The position numbers and the translations under genes are program-made. Source: Desulfocapsa sp. (lineage in GTDB: Bacteria; Desulfobacterota; Desulfobulbia; Desulfobulbales; Desulfocapsaceae). Taken from it: DNA of 64,000 bases. The notes beneath the pieces were generated by a model, which had not been told where the DNA came from, did not search any database, and saw only the letters and a list, made by a program, of their open reading frames with translations. The stretch's first letter is position 1. Each line of letters starts with the position of its first letter. The stretch spans positions 1 to 64,000 of the forward strand of contig JAQYVF010000017.1 in assembly GCA_030145625.1 (NCBI GenBank), given 5' to 3'. Shown here piece by piece: positions 1 to 8,874 of this stretch.

Positions 1-7
1 AGCCCCC

Positions 8-169
8 ATGTGTCTTCAATATTATCTAAGAATAATCAATTCACTTCCCTATTTGAAATTGCCCCTTTCTGGTATTGAGATACCGAACCAGAATGAATTT
101 GACCTCCTGAGCAATATACGCGATAATCATATTGTTCAAGATAGTTCGACAAGGGTTTTGTCTCTTTAA
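8..169 (+). CDS. Short open frame at window start, unrecognised (possibly partial)
   Basis: A frame open from the window edge runs to a TAA at 167-169; the first ATG is at 8-10 and gives 53 residues. The composition looks protein-like, with a C-terminal stretch rich in Asn, Asp and Ile, but no family is recognised. It may be the tail of a gene that begins before the window or a remnant. No ribosome-binding site can be judged because the upstream sequence is missing. Confidence 0.22.
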   Translation: MCLQYYLRIINSLPYLKLPLSGIEIPNQNEFDLLSNIRDNHIVQDSSTRVLSL

Positions 170-231
170 AAAGTACTACTGACTGAGGGGGAAGGAGAAA
201 AATATATCATTATACCAATCTCTTTCCTAAT

Positions 232-417
232 GTGATCACAACCATTGTCCTCGCCCACTATAAACATACACTTACTACTGATTTCCCCTATGAACTGAAA
301 GGAACAGTACACCACATAATCCCCACCTATGATTATGAACGTTCATCCGGAGATATGGCACCTTCCATTGGACAGACAAATCAAAAGAACTGCAAGTGTT
401 TGCTATGTAAGGGATAA
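232..417 (+). CDS. Small hypothetical protein, doubtful
   Basis: This is a 61-codon frame with a GTG start, ending 6 bases before the histidine kinase start at 424. It carries a C-terminal Cys-x-Cys-x2-Cys cluster (CKCLLC). A GGGGGAAGGAG stretch lies near 189-199, too far upstream (over 30 bases) to serve this start convincingly. No family is recognised. It could be a short leader gene co-transcribed with the kinase or chance coding. Confidence 0.22.
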   Translation: MITTIVLAHYKHTLTTDFPYELKGTVHHIIPTYDYERSSGDMAPSIGQTNQKNCKCLLCKG

Positions 418-423
418 AATATT

Positions 424-2406
424 ATGTCATTAAAAAAGAAGATCTTACTCTTTGCCAGCACATTTTTATTTCTCATTAGCACTGGAATTATTACATCCTT
501 CAAAAACCATCAATTTATTCAACAATTTCATGAGGAAATCGAAGCAATAGCAACCATTCAAGAGCAATACATCAACATAAAATATAATATTGAAGATTCT
601 ATAATGATCCCCCACGACTATCTTATTCGTGGGAATCAAAAAGAAAAAGAAAACTTTTCCAAGTCACTTCACAGTATCAAACAAAATATACAATATCTTG
701 AACAACTACTCCTTTTTTATTCAAAAGAACACCCCTTTGGTATTTTTAAATCTTTGCCAGATAGTCATCAACGACTGCAGAAACTTAAAAAAGAACTTCC
801 AATATTTGAACAGATTGTTGCTGGTATTTTTGCACTGAACCATATCCAGGATAATCAAGCCGCTGGAAAATTAATGGAAGAAATGGATACATTCAGCAAA
901 GGATTTAGAGACAAAATCACCAGTGAGAATGATTACTTCATTTCTCTTTTACATCAAAACCTGAATACTCTCAGCGCAAGAGAACATTTGCTCTACGTAA
1001 AAGTTCAGATAGTTGAAAGTATTGTCCTTCTCATCGGTTTTTTTCTGAGCTTCTATCTTTATCTGAGTATTATCAAACCGGTAAATCATCTACTTAAAGT
1101 TACTAGGGCAATAGGTGAAGGAAACATGTCGTCCAGAGTAGATCTTAAGAATGCAGATGAATTTGGCGAATTGGGACGGTCCTTTAATAATATGCTCCAG
1201 GAATTAACAATCACCTATGAACGGTTGAACTCCATTTTTCAAGGATCAGGAGACGCCATGCGGGTCATTGATAAAGATTTCACTGTGCTTCAGGTGAATA
1301 ACGAGATGGCCAATTTTTGCACTATCCCACTTGCTGAGAATAAAGGTATGAAATGTTATGATCAGTTTAACAGTGTACACTGCCATTCTGAAACCTGCAC
1401 CCTCCAGCAAATGCTTGGTGGCAAAAAAAGACTACAAAGCGAAACAATAAAACAAACCACAACCGGAGAGTCAATTCCAGTCGAAATGATCGCCACTCCC
1501 CTACTGGTTGAAGGAAAAATTGCCGGCGTCATTGAATCCTTCCGAGACATCAGTGAACGCAAAAAAGCAGAAAAAGACAAGGAACTCCTCCAGTCACAAT
1601 TACTCCATGCCCAAAAACTAGAGTCTGTGGGCCAACTGGCAGCGGGTATTGCTCATGAGATCAATACCCCCACACAATATATCGGTACCAACATTGATTT
1701 CATGGAAGAGGCCACTCAAGATATCAATGAGTTGATGACTCAGATACAGGAAATAGGCAAAACAGCACCCAAAGAGGTCAAGGAGGCCATAGACAAAGCT
1801 TTAGAGAAAGCTGACTGGGAATACTTGTCCGAAGAATTACCCCAGGCTATCACTCAATCCCGAAACGGGATCAAACGAGTCAGTTCTCTTGTCCTGGCAA
1901 TGAAAGAGTTCTCTCATCCGGGAAGCAAGGAAAAAGAATCACGGAATCTCAACCAGATCATCAACACCGCAGTAACGGTGGCTCGTAACGAGTGGAAATA
2001 CGTATCCGATATGAAACTGGACTTAGCCCCACAGCTTCCCGACATCCCGCTGCTTGCTGATGAGATTGGACAGGTTATTCTCAACATGCTCGTCAATGCA
2101 AGCCATGCCATCGATGAGAAACTCACCAATAACCCAGGTGGTGGTGAGAAAGGGAGCATCACTATCCAAACAAGACAGCTTGACAACAGAATAGAAATCC
2201 ACATCAGTGACACCGGCAACGGTATCCCGAAAAACATTCAGGATCGAATATTTGATCCTTTCTACACCACTAAAAAAATTGGCAAAGGAAGCGGTCAGGG
2301 CCTAGCTATCTGCCACGATGTGATTGTAAAAAAACACGGCGGGAGTATCGATCTTGAGACAGAACCAGGTAAAGGAACCACCTTTATTATTGGCTTACCT
2401 TTATGA
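424..2406 (+). CDS. HAMP-PAS sensor histidine kinase
   Basis: Membrane sensor kinase of 660 residues. Transmembrane helix 1 spans about residues 7-25, an alpha-helical sensory region about 30-190, and helix 2 about 195-217. A HAMP domain follows (about 214-266), then a PAS domain (about 268-380), a HisKA dimerisation helix with phospho-acceptor H411 (AAGIAHEIN), and a HATPase domain with N box (NMLVNASHAI, about 554-563), G1 (DTGNGIP, about 596-602) and G2 (GKGSGQGLAI). The PAS domain carries a cysteine/histidine cluster (C311, H319, C320, H321, C325) like the CY-x-CH-x3-C motif seen in other deltaproteobacterial PAS kinases, suggesting metal or redox sensing (inference). No response regulator is adjacent, so it is an orphan kinase. 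The N-terminal sensory region is not recognised. Confidence 0.9.
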   Translation: MSLKKKILLFASTFLFLISTGIITSFKNHQFIQQFHEEIEAIATIQEQYINIKYNIEDSIMIPHDYLIRGNQKEKENFSKSLHSIKQNIQYLEQLLLFYSKEHPFGIFKSLPDSHQRLQKLKKELPIFEQIVAGIFALNHIQDNQAAGKLMEEMDTFSKGFRDKITSENDYFISLLHQNLNTLSAREHLLYVKVQIVESIVLLIGFFLSFYLYLSIIKPVNHLLKVTRAIGEGNMSSRVDLKNADEFGELGRSFNNMLQELTITYERLNSIFQGSGDAMRVIDKDFTVLQVNNEMANFCTIPLAENKGMKCYDQFNSVHCHSETCTLQQMLGGKKRLQSETIKQTTTGESIPVEMIATPLLVEGKIAGVIESFRDISERKKAEKDKELLQSQLLHAQKLESVGQLAAGIAHEINTPTQYIGTNIDFMEEATQDINELMTQIQEIGKTAPKEVKEAIDKALEKADWEYLSEELPQAITQSRNGIKRVSSLVLAMKEFSHPGSKEKESRNLNQIINTAVTVARNEWKYVSDMKLDLAPQLPDIPLLADEIGQVILNMLVNASHAIDEKLTNNPGGGEKGSITIQTRQLDNRIEIHISDTGNGIPKNIQDRIFDPFYTTKKIGKGSGQGLAICHDVIVKKHGGSIDLETEPGKGTTFIIGLPL

Positions 2407-2681
2407 GACTATGTCTTGAAACAACAATTCTCAACCATTGTATAAGGTTAGAAAATCCGACTCGTTGTAGCATCATGCCTGCCCTCCTACAACTTGACAA
2501 CCACGTTATCCTAGCCTAATGGGAATTTTTTTCAGGTATATAATATTAAAAAACACATCTTGAAATTTCTGATGAGTATTACAGATTCAATCAGCAAAGC
2601 CATTGAATTTTGCTGCCCACAAAAAAATAGTTTTTTACCATAAAACAAATTCTGATTACGATGAATCCTGAGCTCAACTTG

Positions 2682-2710
2682 GTGTCATTTCCGCGTAAGC
2701 GGGAATAATG
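2682..2710. repeat. REP-like palindrome (GTCATTYCCGC class)
   Basis: The sequence GTCATTTCCGCG, TAAG, CGGGAATAA forms a short imperfect hairpin with CCGC/GCGG at its heart. A related palindrome is at 6945-6971. Such 'GTCATTCCCGC' palindromes are widespread dispersed repeats in proteobacterial intergenic regions. Confidence 0.5.
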
Positions 2711-2973
2711 TTACGGCAAGAAAATAAAGCTTAAATATCAACACAATACCTAATTTTTTTCTTATTTAGCTGAGTTTATTTGGTAATCACAAAACAAATA
2801 ATGTTTGCTTCTTACTTGAATATGGTATTTTATCTTAATACTTGAAGCACCTGCAATGCTCTGATCAAAAGCCTGCAACCAAAACAACCTTTCAATGCCG
2901 CCCCAACATTTTGTGAAAGATAAGTACTAATTGGATCATACTGTCAAGCCCTGATCATCCGAGCCCAGAGGCC

Positions 2974-3049
2974 CTTTACGGATACTCTTATTGGAACAAA
3001 CCATCCTTTACGGATATTCCTGTCGGGACAAACCATCATTTATCGGATA
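2974..3049. repeat. Tandem repeat, 32-bp unit, about 2.4 copies
   Basis: Two 32-bp units (2974-3005 and 3006-3037) both begin CTTTACGGATA and end ACAAACCATC, with five mismatches between them. A partial third unit is ATTTATCGGATA (3038-3049). It lies just downstream of the leftward hypothetical gene ending at 3088. Confidence 0.75.
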
Positions 3050-3087
3050 AAAAATCAGCTTAAAAGTAGTAGGTAGCATGCAGAAAC

Positions 3088-3603
3088 TTAGTGATGTTCA
3101 TCACCAAAAAGGAGATAACCATCACCGTTAAGGAAAGATTTCGGCCCCTTGCTTTTGGTGTAATCAGCAAAATGCAAACTGAACTGCGTATCGGTTACCA
3201 CCAGTGAAATTTCAGGATACTCCAGACGAAGGAACTCACTGAGTTCAAATGTCTGCAGGTTATTGCGGTCAGGAAAGACTTTTGCTTGGGGATAGCTGTG
3301 GGTGAGAAAAAAAGTAAACTCACGCGGTTTTTTGAAACCTTCAACAATCAATCCACGGAGAGTAACTGATAACCTCTCTTCACATTCCAAAATCTGCTGA
3401 GAACATATTTCAGCCAAGAAGATGTTGGTCTGTAACGGTGTAGCCTTGCGCCAGTCATTGACATAATCAACAGGTGTAGCAACAATGGCTGGAGGCATGA
3501 AAAACGAACCAATCTCTACTAGAGACTCGACAAAATCATCGGTGATCAGCTGCGACTGCCTACCCGCTACTGCTCCGGGATCAAAGCTTGACCCTGTTTT
3601 CAA
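3088..3603 (-). CDS. Hypothetical protein, 171 aa
   Basis: A cytoplasmic-looking protein without signal peptide or membrane segments; no family is recognised. It contains alternating hydrophobic and charged stretches consistent with an alpha/beta fold, and ends in an acidic/histidine tail (GDEHH). The TTG start at 3603 is chosen because an AAAGGAG ribosome-binding site lies about 6 bases upstream; the nearby ATG at 3606-3608 is in a different frame. It stands alone, diverging from the flavoprotein gene at 3779. Confidence 0.6.
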   Translation of the reverse strand: MKTGSSFDPGAVAGRQSQLITDDFVESLVEIGSFFMPPAIVATPVDYVNDWRKATPLQTNIFLAEICSQQILECEERLSVTLRGLIVEGFKKPREFTFFLTHSYPQAKVFPDRNNLQTFELSEFLRLEYPEISLVVTDTQFSLHFADYTKSKGPKSFLNGDGYLLFGDEHH

Positions 3604-3778
3604 ACCATGCTCCTTTTAGTCACCTAAGTCATCACTAGGATCAATCCTTGAGAGAAAACTAATCTGTCAATCTCAGGCTGACCCAAAACAAAAACTTTAT
3701 CTGATAGACATCGAAACATTCTTTCCACTTCATACATTCATGCTAGTATAGCATGGATATAGAAAAAACAGAAACCAT

Positions 3779-4810
3779 ATGCACGTTCACACGCTTATAA
3801 TCGGTGCCGGGCCAGGAGGCCTTGCCTGTGCCAGAACTCTTGCTCAACAAGGAATAACAGCTCTCGTCCTTGAACGCAAAAAGAGTATCGGACCTAAAGT
3901 CTGCGCCGGCGGGATCACCTGGAGCGGTCTAATCAGCCGGGTCCCTGAAGAACTTGCCGAGAAATCATTTCCGACACAACATATTCACACGCCCTGGCAA
4001 AAGGTACGTATAGAAGAAAAGACACCTATCATCGCTACAGTGAATCGTGAAAAGCTGGGTCAACAGATGGCACAACAGGCCATAGAAGCAGGGGCGATTA
4101 TACGAACCGGAACCATAGTACGCACAATCAAAGAGAAAAAAGTGATTGTTCAAGACAGAGCCAGTGAGCAAAAAGAGGAGATCTCTTTCGACTATCTGGT
4201 AGGAGCGGACGGTTCAAGTTCCCTTGTCCGAAGGCACTTGGGACTACGCAGCAGGCGTTTAGGAATAGGCATTAACTACCAGATCCCCGGTAATCTGCAA
4301 CAGATGGAGTGGCACCTGAATAATCGCCTCTTTGGGAATGGATATGCTTGGATATTCCCCCACTCCGACACAGTTTCCATCGGTGCTTATGCTGACAAAG
4401 AGACCATGGGGCCGACTCAATTAAAAACAAGCCTTCTTCACTGGGCTGGTAAGCAGGGATTTCAGTTAGGCAATCATCGGGCACGGGCTGAATACATCAA
4501 CTATGATTTTCAGGGCTGGAACTTTGGACACACTTTTCTCATCGGTGATGCCGCAGGTCTGGCCTCCGGTCTCACCGGCGAAGGTATCTATCCGGCCATC
4601 ATCTCCGGAGAAGAGACAGCTCTGACCATTGCCAACCCAAAACACTGCAGTAACAGTATGGATACACTCATAAATAAACATGATCAGCACAGTCGGATGG
4701 TAAGACTGAGCGCCAAAAACGGATTTCTTAATTCCCTGCTGGCAGAACTGATGACACTTGGTCTGCGAACAGGTATGGTCAAGTTCCACAAACTGGAAAT
4801 GGCGGTATAA
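3779..4810 (+). CDS. Geranylgeranyl reductase family FAD-dependent oxidoreductase
   Basis: Flavoprotein of 343 residues in the geranylgeranyl-reductase/FixC-like family, which saturates isoprenoid double bonds or acts on related lipids. An N-terminal Rossmann FAD-binding motif (IIGAGPGGLACA, residues 7-18) is followed by an acidic strand end (VLERKK). The FAD-motif region VGADGSSSLVRR (near 140) is characteristic of this family. The second dinucleotide motif (LIGDAAGLASGLTGEGI, near 255) includes the conserved GD and GLTGEG loop. The substrate is unknown; quinone side chains or archaeal-type lipids are typical for relatives. A small di-haem membrane protein follows 110 bp downstream in the same direction and could supply electrons (inference). 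Confidence 0.85.
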   Translation: MHVHTLIIGAGPGGLACARTLAQQGITALVLERKKSIGPKVCAGGITWSGLISRVPEELAEKSFPTQHIHTPWQKVRIEEKTPIIATVNREKLGQQMAQQAIEAGAIIRTGTIVRTIKEKKVIVQDRASEQKEEISFDYLVGADGSSSLVRRHLGLRSRRLGIGINYQIPGNLQQMEWHLNNRLFGNGYAWIFPHSDTVSIGAYADKETMGPTQLKTSLLHWAGKQGFQLGNHRARAEYINYDFQGWNFGHTFLIGDAAGLASGLTGEGIYPAIISGEETALTIANPKHCSNSMDTLINKHDQHSRMVRLSAKNGFLNSLLAELMTLGLRTGMVKFHKLEMAV

Positions 4811-4919
4811 ATACAAACACTACACGGAAAAAAGATTACCTGATGCCTGAGCGATACAATTCCATAAGACTCAGGTATAAATCCTTTCATCCCTCACTAT
4901 TAAAAATAACGGTATAATT

Positions 4920-5192
4920 ATGGCTCTCTCCCCCCCAAAAAAACCCAAAAGCATTCTTATAAATATCGCATTCCTCATCGTATCTGCCGGCATTCTCACC
5001 TTTCTCCTCAATGCCCCGGAAGAAACCACGGCCAAACTTCCCCTTGATGAAGACCACAGCCGCTTTGTCGATATGAAGAAAAAAGAGGCAGAAGTTTTCT
5101 GTAAAGATTGCCATATTGCAGAAGGGGTCTCTCCCCTGCCCGAAGACCACCCCCCCAAATACCGCTGCCTCTTTTGTCATAAAAGAGATTAG
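4920..5192 (+). CDS. Small membrane-anchored di-haem c-type cytochrome
   Basis: A 90-residue protein with a short lysine-rich N-terminus, one transmembrane anchor (about residues 11-30) and a periplasmic domain. That domain carries two haem c attachment motifs: CKDCH (61-65) and CLFCH (83-87). Few other histidines are available as distal ligands (H46, H66?, H77), so ligation is uncertain. It probably acts in periplasmic electron transfer. It follows the flavoprotein at 3779 and converges on the flavoprotein gene ending at 5262. The small size resembles mini-cytochrome subunits of larger complexes, but no partner subunit is adjacent. Confidence 0.75.
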   Translation: MALSPPKKPKSILINIAFLIVSAGILTFLLNAPEETTAKLPLDEDHSRFVDMKKKEAEVFCKDCHIAEGVSPLPEDHPPKYRCLFCHKRD

Positions 5193-5261
5193 ATGGTCGA
5201 ATTAAATTTTCTCCATCATCAACCAGGATAACTGAAAACAGTTGTCTAGAAATGCAACCAG

Positions 5262-6824
5262 TCAAAATGAGGATTCTTTATCGGCCTGCCATATATTTTT
5301 CTTTTCTGTAATACCAGCCCTGATGTTTTCAACTGCAGTCATGGCTGTCAGCATTGAATGATCTGTATTATTGTATTTATGCATACCATTTCTTCCTATG
5401 AGAAACAGGTTTTCTATATTATCAGTATATTCCCTGATAACATGAAATTCATCATAAGTACCAAAATATGCGGGATATGCTTTCTTCATCCTGACAACGG
5501 TTGAATCCAGGACATCTTCCTTCTCAATAATATCAATTTGTGCCAATTCATTGATGGCAAAACTTGAGAGTTCATCATCCGTTTTGCTCCACAATTCATC
5601 CCCCTCTGTACAAAAATATTCCAGGCCAATCCACACGGTATCAGGATCTTTCACCATATACGGACTCCAGTTGTTGAATATTTGTATCCTTCCAATCTTT
5701 ATATCTCTTTCCTGAATATATATCCAAGTATCCGGCACAATATTATTTATTGATGGTATTGCTGTTTCATTTCCTATCTTCATCTTTTTCAAAAGCACTC
5801 CCACCGTCATAAAATCACGATATATCAGGCCATCAGCAACTTTTTTGACTTTATCCGGCGGATCAGGGGACATCACCTGAACAAGCTCTTTCACCGGCAT
5901 AGTTGAAAATGCATAATCGCAGGTGTAATCAGTTATCGTACTTGTTTTATTATGTTGTACTCTAACCGTTGCTACCTGCCCTCCTGATACGTCAATGCCC
6001 ACAACTTTGCTGCCCAAATGAATTTCTCCGCCCTTTTCAACTACCCTTCCGGCAACCTCCTCCCAGAGTTGACCTGCTCCCAATTTAGGATACAAAAACT
6101 GTTCAATTAAAGTCCGTTCGCTCTTTTTCGGTTCAACTGCATTGTCCTTTCCAAGAATATTTTTGGCAGCATGAATGAGAGTTTTTGTGACCGTTAATCC
6201 TTTTATCCGTTGAGCACCCCATTCAGGCTTGATTTTGTTACATGGGATCCCCCATACTTTTTCAGTATAATCTTTAAAAAAGATGAGGTAGAGTTCCTTG
6301 CCGAACCTGTTGATAAAAAAATCTTTGAGTGACTTTTCATTTTTGATCGGAAACAATTTACTTACAACATAACTCGTCCCGATTCTTAAAATCCTCATCA
6401 GGCCCAAGATTTTAAATGTGTGCCATTTTAAAGAAATCGGATAGTCAAAAAAAGTACGTAAAAATAAAATCCGTGAAAGTCGCCGCCGAATTAACATTAC
6501 AATATCTGTTCGTTCCGGATCAGGTGCCCCATCCTCTTCTGACACCGACAAATCCCTATTCAAGAGACGATCATCGGAAGATGGTTTCCCCTGTAGAGGC
6601 AATATATTCAGCCACCAGTTCATCACCCTATCAGACTTGGTGAAGAATCTGTGGCCACCGATATCCATACGATTCCCTCTATAGATAACTGTTTTTGAAA
6701 TACCACCAATATCTTCCGACATCTCAAAAATTATCGGCTTAATATCCGTCTTCTCAAGAAGTTCATATGCGGCAGTGAGTCCGGCAGGACCGGCACCAAC
6801 AATGACTGCTATTTTCTTTTCCAT
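5262..6824 (-). CDS. NAD(P)/FAD-dependent oxidoreductase, UDP-galactopyranose mutase-like
   Basis: A 520-residue flavoprotein with an N-terminal FAD-binding motif ([16 protein letters not shown], residues 7-22), the following FE acidic end and a GGISKT loop, as in the amine-oxidase/UDP-galactopyranose mutase-like group. Conserved features include [12 protein letters not shown] (near 54) and a C-terminal FAD-contacting segment ([17 protein letters not shown], near 475). Close relatives are commonly encoded in polysaccharide or O-antigen loci, which fits the glycan operon further right, although the propeller gene at 7248 intervenes. The exact substrate is unknown. The ATG at 6824 is supported by the FAD motif starting immediately after it. 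Confidence 0.85.
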   Translation of the reverse strand: MEKKIAVIVGAGPAGLTAAYELLEKTDIKPIIFEMSEDIGGISKTVIYRGNRMDIGGHRFFTKSDRVMNWWLNILPLQGKPSSDDRLLNRDLSVSEEDGAPDPERTDIVMLIRRRLSRILFLRTFFDYPISLKWHTFKILGLMRILRIGTSYVVSKLFPIKNEKSLKDFFINRFGKELYLIFFKDYTEKVWGIPCNKIKPEWGAQRIKGLTVTKTLIHAAKNILGKDNAVEPKKSERTLIEQFLYPKLGAGQLWEEVAGRVVEKGGEIHLGSKVVGIDVSGGQVATVRVQHNKTSTITDYTCDYAFSTMPVKELVQVMSPDPPDKVKKVADGLIYRDFMTVGVLLKKMKIGNETAIPSINNIVPDTWIYIQERDIKIGRIQIFNNWSPYMVKDPDTVWIGLEYFCTEGDELWSKTDDELSSFAINELAQIDIIEKEDVLDSTVVRMKKAYPAYFGTYDEFHVIREYTDNIENLFLIGRNGMHKYNNTDHSMLTAMTAVENIRAGITEKKNIWQADKESSF

Positions 6825-7185
6825 GAGTTCTTATTCTATTACGGAATAGCCTTATTTTTTTCTGCTTACGTACAAAGCTCAGCCCCCCCATACATACAAG
6901 CATATCCTACTGATAAAGACATAAAAAAACGATTACACCCAGAATGTCAATCCCGCCTTGCGGGAATGACGAAAAAAGTGGCTGATCTTCATACGTAATC
7001 AGATATTTTTTTACTCGTTACATCTGTAATTTACAGCAGTGGAAAAGCAGAACTTTGCATTGCTTATAATCACTTTCCAATACAGAATTCACCCTTAAGC
7101 CATGTGGTATAGAAAGCAATGGCCGGTAATACTCATAGGGCTATACTTGCAGTGCTTATGTGTCGGAGACAGAGGGAAGGAGGCG
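6825..7185. other. Intergenic region, no gene seen
   Basis: Holds a REP-like palindrome (6945-6971) and otherwise AT-rich sequence between the flavoprotein gene and the terminator of the leftward propeller gene. The rightward open frames here are not protein-like. Confidence 0.5.
6945..6971. repeat. REP-like palindrome (GTCATTCCCGC class)
   Basis: A near-perfect hairpin, GTCAATCCCGC, CTT, GCGGGAATGAC, of the same class as 2682-2710. Confidence 0.6.
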
Positions 7186-7231
7186 GAAAAAAGAAATGTC
7201 CTCCCTTAGGAGTTTTCCCATGGGAGGACAT
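7186..7231 (-). terminator. Rho-independent terminator of the PD40 propeller gene
   Basis: On the minus strand a 10-bp perfect stem (ATGTCCTCCC paired with GGGAGGACAT, 7196-7205 and 7222-7231) is followed by a T-rich run (TTTCTTTTTTCC). It lies 17 bases past the stop of the leftward gene. Confidence 0.85.
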
Positions 7232-7247
7232 CTTCAGCTATGTTGAA

Positions 7248-8615
7248 TTATTGCTGACCGTTTTTCTGGATGGCAGGCATGATCATATGCCAGGAAAAGG
7301 GTGTGTTACCTCCATAGTTCCCGATCAGATTCAGAAGAAGGATATCTCCCCGATCAACACAACCGGAGCCACAGTCATCCTCCCGGGAAACTTGCATAAA
7401 CTCAGATTGAAAGACAATCTGTAACCCGCCTGGTGCCCAGACAGGAAAGTAGTCATTGTATCCGGTCGTCAGCTGAGAAGGTGTCACCACACTCTCTTCA
7501 GTATTAACGATAAAAATTGACTTGTAAGATGGATCGGCTGGAGCACCGGCACCTTTGTAGCTTTTACCATAGGCAAGCCACATGGAATCTGGACTCCAGG
7601 AAGCAGGGGCAGTTAGCTTGCTCCAGCCTGTTGTTACAGCATCATTTGCCGCATCAAGGGTCTTCAGGGCAGTGCCGTCAGAGGAACTTATGGTCCTCAG
7701 TTCGTAGTAGTATTTGTAATTTGGCACAATAACAGTGCTGGTATACTGTTTCCACAGATAGACAATCTTATTGCCATCCGGACTCCAGGATGGCCAGTAA
7801 TGATAGATAGTTGCCAGATCACTACCTCTTGTTGTCAACTGGGTATGCATGGTGCTGTCCGGCTTCACCTTATAAACCCAATTGCCAGTCCCGTCAGAAC
7901 CAGTGTAAGCCAGCCACTGCGAGTCCGGACTCCATGAATAATGTCCTGCTTGTACACTTATGTTATTGGAACCTGCATTGTAGGTACCAGACACCCGGAC
8001 TGGGGATGTGCCGTCATTTGGAGCAACCATCAATAGATTGTTTACCTGGTATGCGATCATGGATCCGTCAGGACTGACCACTACGGCCCTATCTTCTTCA
8101 CTATCAAGAACAGAGTGAGCCGCACTTAGATCTGTCTGGCCCGTACCATCCTCGTTCATCCGCCAGACTCGATCTCTATAATTTGGAAGAACAGCACCCA
8201 GCGTATCAATATTATAATACACCTTATTATCAGTTGAAAAACTGGCGTTACTGTCTTTAACCGTGTTAGTTGTCAGTTGCGTAAAAGAACTGCCATCCGG
8301 TTTAATTTTGCACACCTCATAATAGGCATCAAATGTTCCACCAACCTCAGCGGTGAAGGCGATCCATTCCCCGTCCTTACGCCATGGTTGAACATTATCA
8401 TAGTGATAATCGGGGGACGAGGTACCTCCCATAATAAAACTTTGCCCAAGACCTGTGAAGGTTGCATCAGTTGTCAGCTGGACTACATTGCTTACCTTGG
8501 AGGTGTCTGAGACTCCTGTGGTTCCCCAGTCAGTTGCAGCACCGGCAAACGAGCAGGTAATTAACAGAATGACAAGACTTGTGAATGACACATTTAATCG
8601 TTGGCGACTCGACAT
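7248..8615 (-). CDS. Secreted TolB-like PD40 beta-propeller protein
   Basis: A 455-residue exported protein. The start at 8615 is preferred over an in-frame codon at 8642 because a strong GAGGGGGG ribosome-binding site precedes it and a classical signal peptide (residues 1 to about 27, ending FAGA) follows directly. The mature protein contains at least five PD40/WD40-like repeats built on 'WSPDGxxIxY' (SPDGSMIAYQ, WSPDSQWLAY, WSPDGNKIVY, WSPDSMWLAY, WAPGGLQIVF), as in TolB and related propellers. It probably forms a periplasmic or surface beta-propeller for protein or ligand binding, without an evident catalytic domain. No Tol-Pal genes are nearby, so this is not TolB itself. A clear terminator follows. 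Confidence 0.85.
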   Translation of the reverse strand: MSSRQRLNVSFTSLVILLITCSFAGAATDWGTTGVSDTSKVSNVVQLTTDATFTGLGQSFIMGGTSSPDYHYDNVQPWRKDGEWIAFTAEVGGTFDAYYEVCKIKPDGSSFTQLTTNTVKDSNASFSTDNKVYYNIDTLGAVLPNYRDRVWRMNEDGTGQTDLSAAHSVLDSEEDRAVVVSPDGSMIAYQVNNLLMVAPNDGTSPVRVSGTYNAGSNNISVQAGHYSWSPDSQWLAYTGSDGTGNWVYKVKPDSTMHTQLTTRGSDLATIYHYWPSWSPDGNKIVYLWKQYTSTVIVPNYKYYYELRTISSSDGTALKTLDAANDAVTTGWSKLTAPASWSPDSMWLAYGKSYKGAGAPADPSYKSIFIVNTEESVVTPSQLTTGYNDYFPVWAPGGLQIVFQSEFMQVSREDDCGSGCVDRGDILLLNLIGNYGGNTPFSWHMIMPAIQKNGQQ

Positions 8616-8874
8616 TGTTCCCCCCTCTTTCTGACTCAACAAATTATATAAGCATACACTGTAAATTATCTTTTTAATTTACTATGCTATTTATATCACG
8701 ATATCCCCATAGCAACAAGCAGTTAGTACCTGTTCGCAACGGATTATTTCCTCATGATTTTTCCTTACTCTCAAAAATAACTCTAAATGTCGACCAGATG
8801 CCTACTACTCAATTCATCGAGCACCTCGATTTAGAAAAAAATTTCTCGTGAATGAACAGCCATTCGTTATCGGG

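Larger units (their letters stand above)
2407..3087. other. Intergenic region with short repeats, no gene seen
   Basis: About 680 AT-rich bases between the kinase and a convergent hypothetical gene. They contain a REP-like palindrome (2682-2710) and a short tandem repeat (2974-3049). No convincing open frame, tRNA or strong terminator was found. Confidence 0.6.
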
